A stretch of DNA of 64,000 bases from Luteitalea sp. TBR-22 (GCF_016865485.1 NZ_AP024452.1:3742501-3806500); one strand, 5' to 3'; positions 53,091 to 60,820 are shown, counted from the stretch's first letter. Notes: a model not told the origin generated them from the sequence alone. A program made the numbers and translations.

Positions 53091-54080
53091 ATGCTGACCG
53101 CTGACATCTTCCGGACGCCCGAGACGGCGCCCATCCCGCCGACGTACGCGCCCGACGTGATCGACCACCTGGCCGGGTTCGGGCCGACCCTGCCGGCCGA
53201 TGCTGACCTGCCGCACGCCGAGGCGTTCTCCAACGTGGTGAGTCTGACCGCCGCCGCGCTGGCCGACCTGGCCGCGGTCCCGCCCGAGACCATCGAGCAC
53301 GAAGTCGGGCGACGGGTCACGCAGCACCTGCAGGACTTCCGCGGGGCCGCGTCCGTCAAGCTGGACGACATGCGCACCAAGGCCCGCGTCGCGCTGTCGC
53401 GGGAGGTCGCCGAACGACGCGCGGCACGCATGGCGGAAGTCAAGACGCAGGTCGTCGCCGCGCTGCACGAAGGCACGCGCGCCCTCGACGCCGCGTACAC
53501 CCGACGGCGCCAGGTGCCGATTCCACCGCCCGCGCCGGGTGCCGACCCGACGACGCAGCAACTGCTCGACACGCAGCAGCGGATCCTCGCCGCGTTGGAC
53601 GTGCCCGCCGATGCGGCGCCCGAGGTGCTGCTGCGGCACCTGACGACGAACCCGAATGCGCACGCGCGGCAGCGGGCGCAGGACCTGCTCGGCGACCGTC
53701 TGGCCGCGCTGCGGGCCGATGCCGGCGTCGCCAAGGCGCAAGGCCGCCCGGAGGACGCCAAGCGCCTGCAGGCCCTCGCGCAGGCCTTCCACGACGCCGT
53801 CGAGGGCCGCATCCCGCCGCACGTCCGCGAGGCCGAACGCGCGACGGCAGACGCGTGGCAGGCCTACACCCAACAGGCCCGCCGGCTGCTGCGGCAGATC
53901 ACGGTGGCCGAGCGGGCCGGCGTCCCGATGGACCAGCCCATCATCCCGCCCGCCCTGGCCGAACAGATCACGACGACGCTGCGGGACGTGCGGACCGCCG
54001 CGCGCGAGGCCTGGCGACCGGTACTCGCCGACGTGCGGCAGGCCCGTCTGCTGGCGGCGCCGTCACAGGGGCGCGGCTGA
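53091..54080 (+). CDS. Unknown protein between portal and terminase, mostly helical
   Basis: The ATG (MLTADIFRTPETAPIP, GGAGA upstream) gives 329 residues; an in-frame ATG at 52995 is possible. A short N-terminal Pro-rich stretch is followed by long Ala/Arg/Glu helices (KLDDMRTKARVALSREVAERR, shown in part) and a C-terminal EQARRLLRQ-like helix pair. Composition and position between portal and terminase suggest a scaffold, head-completion or assembly factor, but no family is recognised. The small terminase gene starts two bases after its stop. Confidence 0.7.
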   Translation: MLTADIFRTPETAPIPPTYAPDVIDHLAGFGPTLPADADLPHAEAFSNVVSLTAAALADLAAVPPETIEHEVGRRVTQHLQDFRGAASVKLDDMRTKARVALSREVAERRAARMAEVKTQVVAALHEGTRALDAAYTRRRQVPIPPPAPGADPTTQQLLDTQQRILAALDVPADAAPEVLLRHLTTNPNAHARQRAQDLLGDRLAALRADAGVAKAQGRPEDAKRLQALAQAFHDAVEGRIPPHVREAERATADAWQAYTQQARRLLRQITVAERAGVPMDQPIIPPALAEQITTTLRDVRTAAREAWRPVLADVRQARLLAAPSQGRG

Positions 54081-54082
54081 CC

Positions 54083-54586
54083 ATGCGCGACACGCCCACC
54101 GGCCCCGCGCGCCCGTTCGACCCGAGCATCGGCAAGCGCACGCAGTTCCAGAAGGGCAACACGGCCTCGCTGAAGACCGGCGCGTATGCCGGCTTGTTGC
54201 GCGCACGGGATCGCCAGCGCGAGGCCCTGCTCATGAAGGCCGGCGTGACGCAGGCCCTGGCCGACGCGTGCGTCGACATGGAGGCGGAACTGCAACGCCG
54301 GCAAGGGTTCGAGGTCACGCTGGCGCAGCGCGGCCTCGTCCGCCGGTTCTGTGAACTCGACGGCCTGGTGGCGTGCATGTTCGACAAGCTGATGGACGGC
54401 GCCGGCCCGTTGACCGCCACCGGCAAGACGAAGCGGTGCCTCGACAGTTACATCCGGCTCACCGAGCGGCAGACGCGCATTGCGCAGGCCCTCGGCCTGC
54501 CGAAGGCCGGACGGGACGCGCTCCCCCGCCGGCCGGTCCTGCCGTCGCTGGCCGACTATCGGGCGCCCGATCCGGAGGACGCATGA
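54083..54586 (+). CDS. Terminase small-subunit-like protein
   Basis: The ATG MRDTPTGPARPFDPSIG gives 167 residues. The N-terminal basic segment GKRTQFQKGNTASLKTGAYAG is a typical start of small terminase-type proteins (P27-like). A helical body follows (VTQALADACVDMEAELQRRQ), then the C-terminal ALGLPKAGRD. TerS binds the packaging site and positions the motor. The terL start overlaps its stop with ATGA, the classic terS-terL pair. Confidence 0.75.
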   Translation: MRDTPTGPARPFDPSIGKRTQFQKGNTASLKTGAYAGLLRARDRQREALLMKAGVTQALADACVDMEAELQRRQGFEVTLAQRGLVRRFCELDGLVACMFDKLMDGAGPLTATGKTKRCLDSYIRLTERQTRIAQALGLPKAGRDALPRRPVLPSLADYRAPDPEDA

Positions 54587-56328
54587 CGCCACGAGAGTTC
54601 ATTGATCGGTTCGTGCGCCTGCCCGACCCGACGCAGCGTGGCCGACTGGCGCGCATGAAGCTGTACCCGGCGCAGGCCGCCATGTTCGACGCGGTCGATC
54701 AGCGCGACGAGACCGGGCAACGCCAGTTCCGCGAGATCGTGATCAGTCTGCCGAAGAAGGCCGGCAAGTCCTCAAGCTGCGCGGTGCTGCTGCTGTGGGG
54801 CCTGATCGCCGACGATCTCAATCCGCACGACCGCGAGGTAATCCTCGTTGCCAACGACCTCGCGCAGGCCCGCGACGTGACGTTCCAGACCTGCAAGCGC
54901 ATCGTCGAGCGTGATCCGTTGCTGTCGCAAATGTGCCAGGTGCTGCGGTCCGAGATCGTGTATCGCGAGGAGGTCCGCGAGGAGCGTACCGGCGGTTTGT
55001 TCCAGATCGAGCATGTCCTGCGCGCGGTGCCCCGCGATATCAAGGGCCTGCACGGCACCAACCACACACTGGTGTGCTTCGATGAGGCGTGGGGAATCGA
55101 GGGCGCGTCGGCTGAAATTCTGGAAAGTCTGGCCGTCAGTCCGGCCCGCAACTCGCCGTTGACCGTGTACGCGTCCTATGCGGGCCTGCTCTCACAGCAG
55201 CGCGAGGGCGTGCCCTGGTACGACCTCATGCAGCGCGTCGCCAAGGGCGACGATCCGCACCTGTATGCGTTGCACCTGTCGGGACCGGACGCCTGGCGCG
55301 AGGTGCCGTGGATCACCGAGAAGTACGTCGAGTCGCAGCGGCGCATGTTGCGCCCGTCGCAGTTCCGCCGGCTGATTCAGAACCTGCCGGCCATTGCGGA
55401 GGATCCGTTCCTTGCCCCAGACGAGATCCTCGACGCCATCAAAGCGCACACCACCGACGGCGCGCCGGATCCGCGGCAGACGTACTATGCCGGCCTCGAC
55501 CTCGGCGTGAGTCGCGATTGGGCGGCCTTCGTGATCGGCCATGTGGACGCGCAGACCCGGTTTGTGGTGGACGTGGTCCGGCAGTGGGTGCCGACACCGT
55601 CGCAGCGTGTGAGCCTCCATGCCGTCGAGCAGGACGTGATCGCGCTGGCGAAGACGTACCGGCTCAAGGTGCTGCGCGCCGACTCCTGGCAGTCGCTGCA
55701 CATGGTCGAACGGTTCCAGCGCGCCGACATCCCGTGCGAACTGGTGACGTTCGGCCCGCACCAACTCGATGCCGCGGCCACGCAACTCAAGGCCCTGTTC
55801 GCCGACCGGTTGATCACGATCCCGCCGGCGGCCACCGACCTGCGCGTCCAGTTGGAAAGCCTACAGGCCGAGGACATCCGCACGCGCGGGTCGCGCACGT
55901 TGGTCCGGTTCCAATCCGGCAAGGGCCGCGGCGCCGCGCAGCATGACGACCTCGCCGTCGCGCTCCAACTGGCCGCCGGCGGCGCGCACGGGCAGATCGG
56001 CGTGCCCGTCATGCCGTCGATGACCGTGTGCCAGGAAGCGGCCCGGCCAAGAGGCAACCCGCACGCGCTGCGCGAATGCTTCCTGTTCGGGGGCCGTGGC
56101 GAACTGATGGGCGACGGGTGCTATACCTGCCCGGCCCGTGTCGCCAGCGAGGCGCAGTTCCAGGCGTGGCGCCGTCGGCAACTCGACGCCGCCGCGACCG
56201 ACGAGGACCGGCGCGACATCGAGCGGACCGACCTGCGCACGTTCACCGCGCGCTACATGAAACCGAGCACGTTCGTGGCTGCGAGACGGATGGAGCGGTG
56301 CGTGCAGCGACTCGAAGGGTACGGCTGA
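54583..56328 (+). CDS. Phage terminase large subunit
   Basis: The protein has 581 residues. The ATPase domain has Walker A SLPKKAGKSS near residue 57, HDREVILVANDLAQARDVTFQ, Walker B LVCFDEAWGIEGA near residue 165 and a coupling TVYASYAGL. The nuclease domain starts YAGLDLGVSRDWAAFVIG near residue 300 (metal Asp) with ADSWQSLHMVERF and GRGAAQHDDLAVAL. The C-terminus has an extra cysteine segment (ECFLFGG, GDGCYTCPARVA) that may bind zinc. It packages DNA into preformed heads. With no capsid gene in the element, heads must come from elsewhere. Confidence 0.9.
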   Translation: MTPREFIDRFVRLPDPTQRGRLARMKLYPAQAAMFDAVDQRDETGQRQFREIVISLPKKAGKSSSCAVLLLWGLIADDLNPHDREVILVANDLAQARDVTFQTCKRIVERDPLLSQMCQVLRSEIVYREEVREERTGGLFQIEHVLRAVPRDIKGLHGTNHTLVCFDEAWGIEGASAEILESLAVSPARNSPLTVYASYAGLLSQQREGVPWYDLMQRVAKGDDPHLYALHLSGPDAWREVPWITEKYVESQRRMLRPSQFRRLIQNLPAIAEDPFLAPDEILDAIKAHTTDGAPDPRQTYYAGLDLGVSRDWAAFVIGHVDAQTRFVVDVVRQWVPTPSQRVSLHAVEQDVIALAKTYRLKVLRADSWQSLHMVERFQRADIPCELVTFGPHQLDAAATQLKALFADRLITIPPAATDLRVQLESLQAEDIRTRGSRTLVRFQSGKGRGAAQHDDLAVALQLAAGGAHGQIGVPVMPSMTVCQEAARPRGNPHALRECFLFGGRGELMGDGCYTCPARVASEAQFQAWRRRQLDAAATDEDRRDIERTDLRTFTARYMKPSTFVAARRMERCVQRLEGYG

Positions 56329-56355
56329 CCGGGCGGCAGACTGTGGCAGTCCGCT

Positions 56356-56922
56356 TTAGCAATTGCGAGGACTGAGCAGCAGCAGCCGAATGCGTTGCTC
56401 ACTCGCGAGACGCTCAATCAGGCTCAATGTTTCAAGCGTCGAGGCGGAAATCGACTGTGCCGACTCCGGCAGTATTAGGGCGACCATCGGGAGCTTTCCA
56501 GTCGAGGAGGCATAGTGCAATGCCTGACCGATCCCCTCGTGCCACTTTCGAAGGAAGTCCACCTCGATTGCAAATCGAGGAGTGACGACATCGATGCGAC
56601 CGCCTTCGATCTGGAACTCCTGCTCGCCACGCAGTTCCTTCGCCAGTGCCTTACTCCATCGCGCTTCCAAGTCATCTACCGAAACGCACAGCTCAAGAGT
56701 TGGAAGCAGCAAAGCCGTCATGGCGGTGGGGACCTGAGCGACTGGCGACCCCTGAGGCTGTTGAGTCGGCCCTCCCTGTGCAGTGGGCACTTGGGGCGTT
56801 ACGGGTGCAGTGGGTGCAGCAACGAAGCGCATTGCCGCACTGGCCAGAACGGCAATTCCGATTGCCAACGCGAGGTATCGCATCAGTTTCGCGCCGGCCG
56901 GGTCAATCGCAACGCGGGCCAC
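56356..56922 (-). CDS. Membrane-anchored protein with PD-(D/E)XK-like domain (cargo)
   Basis: At most 188 residues, with an N-terminal membrane anchor near residues 14-35 (MRYLALAIGIAVLASAAMRF). After a Pro/Gln linker the C-terminal domain reads GGRIDVVTPRFAIEVDFLRKW then HEGIGQALHYASSTGKLPM and a closing LPESAQ strand. The D-V..AIEVDF pattern is that of PD-(D/E)XK nuclease-like folds; the final Lys of the motif is replaced here, so catalysis is uncertain. It is the last gene of a three-gene minus-strand unit, four bases from the preceding stop. Its GC content (about 57 percent) is lower than neighbours. Confidence 0.65.
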   Translation of the reverse strand: MARVAIDPAGAKLMRYLALAIGIAVLASAAMRFVAAPTAPVTPQVPTAQGGPTQQPQGSPVAQVPTAMTALLLPTLELCVSVDDLEARWSKALAKELRGEQEFQIEGGRIDVVTPRFAIEVDFLRKWHEGIGQALHYASSTGKLPMVALILPESAQSISASTLETLSLIERLASEQRIRLLLLSPRNC

Positions 56923-56926
56923 GACG

Positions 56927-57316
56927 TCAGCGGTTCAACAGGAACAGAATCACGATTCCAACAATCACCGCAATGACCATCGCGGCGGTATTGCTGTTCT
57001 TTCTGACAGTAACCGTCGTCCTACCACTGGCGGTGTGGTACTCAGAGTTGACCGTGTAGTCGCCTTTGGTGGCCGCTTCCAGGCCGCGCACCATCTGGAC
57101 GTCGCGCGCCATGTCCCGCGTACTGTCGGCGAACTTCTGATCCGACTGCTTCGCAGCCACGTCAAGAGCCAGCTGTTCGTTCCTGACCTGTTTGCCGAAT
57201 GCGTGGCTGTCACTGGTCGAGATCGCCTTGACATCCTTGTCCATTAGGTTCGCCCTCTTGGCCTGAGGCGCGTTCGGAACCAAAGACGTCAGATCCTGTT
57301 CGTTCTTGTTTGCCAT
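56927..57316 (-). CDS. Small tail-anchored membrane protein (cargo)
   Basis: The ATG MANKNEQDLTSLVPN gives 129 residues. The protein is Lys/Asp-rich and helical with a C-terminal transmembrane anchor (AAMVIAVIVGIVILFLLNR at the very end). It starts eight bases after the stop of the 242-residue gene. No family is recognised. The unit of helical protein, tail-anchored protein and membrane-anchored nuclease-like protein could form one complex at the membrane. Its base composition (about 53 percent GC) marks it as foreign to the chromosome. Confidence 0.7.
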   Translation of the reverse strand: MANKNEQDLTSLVPNAPQAKRANLMDKDVKAISTSDSHAFGKQVRNEQLALDVAAKQSDQKFADSTRDMARDVQMVRGLEAATKGDYTVNSEYHTASGRTTVTVRKNSNTAAMVIAVIVGIVILFLLNR

Positions 57317-57324
57317 GTCTCTCA

Positions 57325-58053
57325 CTAAAAGAAGTCCGCGATGGCGTCCCATACACCGGCAAGCCCTGGACGGCGCCTGCTTCGCAATCCGACATGCACC
57401 CGCCCAACAGGTAGTTCGATAACGTGCATCACGTTGACGCGACGCCCCTCATGGGCGGCGACAAAGGCCTGCATGCGCTGGAACTCAGCCTCTAGGAGGC
57501 TGGTGCGAATCTGCGCTTGCTCTTCAGCAGCGCGGGTCAGCAGTTGCTGTGCGGCTTTGGAGTCGTTGTCGGCAAGCCACGTGGCCGTGTTCCTGACATC
57601 GGAGGGCAGTTCCTGGGAACGGTAATGCTCGATCACTTGGGCGACAGCTGGACGCACGATGGCACGCCAGTCTTCAGGTGTGCAGGTGACATACAACTCC
57701 AATTTCTGGAGCCGGGCATCGCGAAGCTTCTTGATGAGCTTGAAGCGCAGCTCGAAATCAAGGTAGGGCGGCACCAAGTCAAGCAGGCGCGCGGCCGTCT
57801 GACCACTGAGCTTCACCGCTCCGGTTCTCCACTTCGGCAGGGTCGCTCTCGCGTACTGCGCCGCGCTCTGGCCGTGACGCTCCGCATAGCGGGCTAGCAG
57901 GAGGCCCAGTTCTCGCCCGCGAAGGCCGAGGAAGATCCGCTCGATATCGTCATCGATGCCGCCGAACCGCAGATTCAGCGCAGCCCGTGCCCCAACGTGG
58001 CGTTGGGCCCAATACGCCCCGGCAGGATTAGAGCGCGTTCTGTAGGCCGTCAT
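57325..58053 (-). CDS. Cargo protein of unknown function, first gene of the minus-strand unit
   Basis: The protein has 242 residues from MTAYRTRSNPAGAYWAQRH. A basic N-terminal segment is followed by a helical part with a regularly spaced pattern GLRGRELGLLLARYAERHGQSA and KWRTGAVKLSGQTAARLLDLVPPYLDFELRF (both shortened here to their cores ARYAERHGQSA and GQTAARLLDLVPPYL). It has no catalytic motif that I recognise. It is divergent from the RHH gene and lies next to the integrase module, the usual hotspot for anti-phage cargo in satellites. GC is about 57 percent. Confidence 0.7.
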   Translation of the reverse strand: MTAYRTRSNPAGAYWAQRHVGARAALNLRFGGIDDDIERIFLGLRGRELGLLLARYAERHGQSAAQYARATLPKWRTGAVKLSGQTAARLLDLVPPYLDFELRFKLIKKLRDARLQKLELYVTCTPEDWRAIVRPAVAQVIEHYRSQELPSDVRNTATWLADNDSKAAQQLLTRAAEEQAQIRTSLLEAEFQRMQAFVAAHEGRRVNVMHVIELPVGRVHVGLRSRRRPGLAGVWDAIADFF

Positions 58054-58233
58054 CTTCTAGTAGAGGGAACCGGTAGACGATAGCCCGGCCGCTGCCGCCT
58101 GTCTAGCCACTCATCGGCGTCACGCACCCGTTTCTTCAAGTGTCGCCCCTCGATGGTGCCAATGAAGTAGGTAGCCCTACCCAGCAACGTTGATCCGGCT
58201 TGAATGTAAAGACAATTGTCTTTACACTTCGGA
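58054..58233. promoter_or_regulatory. Divergent control region between cargo unit and RHH gene
   Basis: The 180 bases hold no gene. The plus-strand promoter TTGAAT-N17-TACACT (58200-58228) serves the RHH gene. A perfect 22-bp palindrome at 58205-58226 (half-site TGTAAAGACAA) fills its spacer. The ATG follows five bases after the -10, so no ribosome site fits. Confidence 0.75.
58205..58226. promoter_or_regulatory. 22-bp perfect palindrome, probable operator
   Basis: The arms TGTAAAGACAA and TTGTCTTTACA are exact complements. Its place between -35 and -10 of the RHH promoter is ideal for repression by the product of the adjacent gene, and it may also influence the divergent cargo unit. Confidence 0.8.
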
Positions 58234-58440
58234 ATGCGAACGGCAAAGAAGTTGGTTAATTTCCGGATCGATCCGGATCTGCTCGCTGAACTCGAAGCGA
58301 TAAGGAATGAGACGGGCGCCACCGTCTCCGAACAGATCCGCGAAGCGCTAATCAAGTGGGTGCGGTCGTACCACCGCCATGGTTCAGCAGCACTGAAGAG
58401 CACTCGCCCATGGCAGACGCGCGGGGAGCGCACCAGATGA
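58234..58440 (+). CDS. Ribbon-helix-helix (CopG/MetJ-like) regulator
   Basis: The ATG MRTAKKLVNFRIDPDLL starts 68 residues (an in-frame TTG at 58216 lies inside the operator and is rejected). The first 45 residues match a ribbon-helix-helix fold: a beta strand KKLVNFRID, helix PDLLAELEAIRNETG, turn ATVSEQIREALIKWV. Such proteins bind palindromes as dimers. It should repress its own promoter at the 58205-58226 palindrome and so control the following small gene and the integrase. It is coupled by an ATGA overlap to the next gene. Confidence 0.88.
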   Translation: MRTAKKLVNFRIDPDLLAELEAIRNETGATVSEQIREALIKWVRSYHRHGSAALKSTRPWQTRGERTR

Positions 58441-58634
58441 GCGCCCCGAAGCACGTCACCTTTAGCGGTCCAGAGGCTCAGCAGTTGTCGCGCGTGGCTG
58501 CGACCTTGCCGCACCTGGCCAAGGACCTCCGCAAGGGAACGAACGTCGACACCATCGCGCGCCGCCTGGACGAGATGAGCGAGACCTTGACGCTCCTGAT
58601 CGAGCGCGCCATCGAGCGCGGGACTCTGCACTGA
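58437..58634 (+). CDS. Small protein between regulator and integrase
   Basis: The ATG MSAPKHVTFSGPEAQ overlaps the RHH stop (ATGA); 65 residues. It is helical and charged (ARRLDEMSETLTLLIERAIERG). No family is known; by position it may be a co-regulator or a directionality factor. The integrase begins 27 bases after its stop. Confidence 0.65.
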   Translation: MSAPKHVTFSGPEAQQLSRVAATLPHLAKDLRKGTNVDTIARRLDEMSETLTLLIERAIERGTLH

Positions 58635-58661
58635 CGCCCACCACGAGGATGGGAACGCATC

Positions 58662-59783
58662 ATGGGTGAACTGAAACTGCGAGGCCGGATCTGGTGGATC
58701 CGCTACAACCGCGATGGGCGCCGGTTCGAGGAGTCGTCGGGCAGCAAGTTGAAGCAGGACGCCGCACGCCTCCTCAAGCTCCGCGAGGGCGACGTCGCCA
58801 AGGGGATCGCCGTGTCGCCGTCGATGCACCGGGTGCTCGTCGACGACATTGTGCAGGACGTGATCAACGACTACGTCGCGAACGGCAAGCGGACGCGGGC
58901 CGAGGTCGAGCGCCGATGGAAGCTGCATCTCAAGCCGGCGTTCGGTGGGCGCCGGGTCAGTAGCCTGACGACCGCGGACCTGCGCGCCTACGTGGCGAAG
59001 CGTCAGGCCGAAGTCCGGGCCGACGAAGGCGACGAGACCGCCGAGGCCATTCCCGGCGCGAAGGCCGCGACGGTCAATCGGGAACTGGCGATCCTCAAGC
59101 GAGGCCTACGCCTGGCCCTGCAGGCCGGCAAGGTGCAGCAGGTGCCGCACGTCCCGATGCTGCGCGAGCGGAACGTCCGCACCGGGTTCTTCGAGCGCGA
59201 CCAGTTCGAGTCCGTCCGGGCGCACCTGCCCGAGGAGATCCGCCCGCTCGTCACGTTTGCCTACTGCACCGGCTGGCGGGTGCCCTCGGAGGTCCGCCCG
59301 CTCGAATGGCGACAGGTGGACTGGCAGGCCGGCACGGTCCGGCTCGATGTCGGCGCCACGAAGAACGACGAGGGCCGGACGTTCCCCTTTGATGTGCTGC
59401 CGGAACTGCGGAAGGTGCTGGAAGACCAGCGCGCCGAGGCCGACCGCCTGCAACGTAAGGGCGTGCTATGCCCGTTCGTGTTCCACCGGGACGGGCAGCC
59501 TATCCGGTCCTTCCGGGGCGCGTGGGCGAAGGCCTGCAAGGCCGCAGGCGTGCCGGGCCGCATCCCGCACGACTTCCGCCGCACGGCCGTCCGGAACCTC
59601 GTCCGGGCCGGCGTGCCGGAACGGGTCGCCATGCAGTTGACCGGCCACAAGACCCGGTCCGTATTCGACCGTTACGACATCGTCAACGAGGCCGACCTGC
59701 GTGGGGCCGTCGCCAGACTGGCCGCGTCGGGCGCGACCGCCAACCGTCAGCGCATCATCACGTCAGGCAAGCGGAAGGCTTGA
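58662..59783 (+). CDS. Tyrosine-type site-specific integrase
   Basis: The protein has 373 residues. An N-terminal Arm-DNA-binding-like segment (RIWWIRYNRDGRRFEESSG) and a core-binding helical domain (RRWKLHLKPAFGGRRVSSL) precede the catalytic domain. Catalytic residues: Arg in YCTGWRVPSEV, Lys in ATKNDEGRTFP, His-x-x-Arg in HDFRRTAVRNLVRAG, His in TGHKTR and the Tyr nucleophile in SVFDRYDIV. It inserts the element at the tRNA-Leu anticodon region. Its 3' end overlaps the convergent cargo gene by 37 bases. It lies 1.0 kb from the tRNA. Confidence 0.96.
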   Translation: MGELKLRGRIWWIRYNRDGRRFEESSGSKLKQDAARLLKLREGDVAKGIAVSPSMHRVLVDDIVQDVINDYVANGKRTRAEVERRWKLHLKPAFGGRRVSSLTTADLRAYVAKRQAEVRADEGDETAEAIPGAKAATVNRELAILKRGLRLALQAGKVQQVPHVPMLRERNVRTGFFERDQFESVRAHLPEEIRPLVTFAYCTGWRVPSEVRPLEWRQVDWQAGTVRLDVGATKNDEGRTFPFDVLPELRKVLEDQRAEADRLQRKGVLCPFVFHRDGQPIRSFRGAWAKACKAAGVPGRIPHDFRRTAVRNLVRAGVPERVAMQLTGHKTRSVFDRYDIVNEADLRGAVARLAASGATANRQRIITSGKRKA

Positions 59784-60691
59784 ACCAACGCGCGACGCTG
59801 CGTCAGCGTCAGTGCAGCCGTCGAGGCCGCGGTGGCGTTGACGCAAACGGCCCGAACATGGCGGCGACCGCATAGGACAATGCTGTCGAGATGCTGGAGA
59901 CTATCCCGGTGGGTCGGGTCCATCGCCTCGAAGTCGCCCGATAGGCCGTCATTTGTGGCTTGGACGTACCACTCATCGAAGGGTGCTTCCGGATGGTCCT
60001 GGAGCACCACGATCATGTTGGCCTGCCCCGGCGCGACTTGCCCCAGTTCGTGGGCGACCTTGCCTAGTAGCCGACCAACGTCGGCGTCCGCCCTCCCAGA
60101 CCCACTCATGTAGGACAGGCCCAGTCGCCTCATGGCGGCCAACTCCTCCATCGTGGCTCTGCTTGCCTGCAATACCGTCACCTCGATGTAGACGGTCCGC
60201 CCCTCCACCTGGACGGCCATGTCCGACCGCCTATTGCCTACGCCGATACGAGGGAACGCCTCGACCGGCAAGACACCTGCGACTGCCCCATAGAGATTCA
60301 GTTCAGCAAGCCGCGGCACGGCGTCACGAGCAAGCTGCCCTTCGAAGTGACTGTAGAGCGGCAAGAGACGGCGCCGGGCCAGATCCGCGTGCAGAACGCG
60401 GAGGTAGCGGTCGATGGGTTCGACCCAGTCAGGATTCAGTAAGAAGGTCAGTTCCAGTTCGCCGAATTCTGGCAATTGGCGCGAACGCGGTCCGATGGCT
60501 GCGATTCTCTGGCGCAGGCTGCCGAGGCGTCGCCAGTGCAGGATACGTCCCAGCAGGTCCGTGAATCCGACCCGACGCCGAAGCTCGTCCCACTGGGCCA
60601 GCCGCTCGCGCACGTAGGCGTCGAGCCCTTCCTCGTCCACCCAGCGCATCCAGTCAGTTCGGGGCGGCACTGGTACGAGGCGATGGGACAA
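59747..60691 (-). CDS. Cargo protein with PD-(D/E)XK-like core next to the tRNA
   Basis: The protein has 314 residues, MSHRLVPVPPRTDWMRW at its start. A helical N-terminal part (1-150) is followed by the core LPVEAFPRIGVGNRRSDMAV and VEGRTVYIEVTVLQASR, in which Asp-Met-Ala-Val then Ile-Glu-Val-Thr resembles the PD-(D/E)XK Asp and E-x-K (Lys replaced by Thr). The C-terminus has VLCGRRHVRAVCVN. It lies at the right end between integrase and tRNA, a standard cargo site. No known family is claimed. It runs convergently with the integrase. Confidence 0.65.
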   Translation of the reverse strand: MSHRLVPVPPRTDWMRWVDEEGLDAYVRERLAQWDELRRRVGFTDLLGRILHWRRLGSLRQRIAAIGPRSRQLPEFGELELTFLLNPDWVEPIDRYLRVLHADLARRRLLPLYSHFEGQLARDAVPRLAELNLYGAVAGVLPVEAFPRIGVGNRRSDMAVQVEGRTVYIEVTVLQASRATMEELAAMRRLGLSYMSGSGRADADVGRLLGKVAHELGQVAPGQANMIVVLQDHPEAPFDEWYVQATNDGLSGDFEAMDPTHRDSLQHLDSIVLCGRRHVRAVCVNATAASTAALTLTQRRALVQAFRLPDVMMR

Positions 60692-60702
60692 AAGTGGGAC
60701 AC
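60683..60702 (+). repeat. GTGGGAC-type repeats near the right end
   Basis: ATGGGACAA (60683-60691) and GTGGGACAC (60694-60702) repeat the left-end motif GTGGGACAG in the same orientation, 60-80 bases inside the right junction. They are candidate integrase arm sites. Confidence 0.45.
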
Positions 60703-60762
60703 TGCGACGAATCCGACCAGATCGATCTCACCAAACATTCGCCGCAAGTCATTGATTTTAAA

Positions 60763-60820
60763 GTGCCGGGAGCGGGAATCGAACCCGCACGTCGCTTGCG
60801 CGACAAGGGATTTTAAGTCC
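60763..60820 (-). other. Right attachment site within tRNA-Leu
   Basis: The 17-bp core CAAGGGATTTTAAGTCC (60804-60820) covers the anticodon arm, and 60763-60791 covers the T-arm and acceptor. Both recur at the left end (45798-45814, 45757-45785). The distance between cores is 15,006 bases. Confidence 0.85.

Noticed and set aside
58050-58928. A 292-residue minus-strand frame across the RHH gene and integrase start
   Set aside because: It overlaps two convincing plus-strand genes and the operator, and its composition is typical of a shadow frame.
45798-60820. Complete prophage
   Set aside because: No capsid, protease, tail, tape measure, holin or endolysin gene can be recognised in 15 kb; the gap is too small to hide a tail module.
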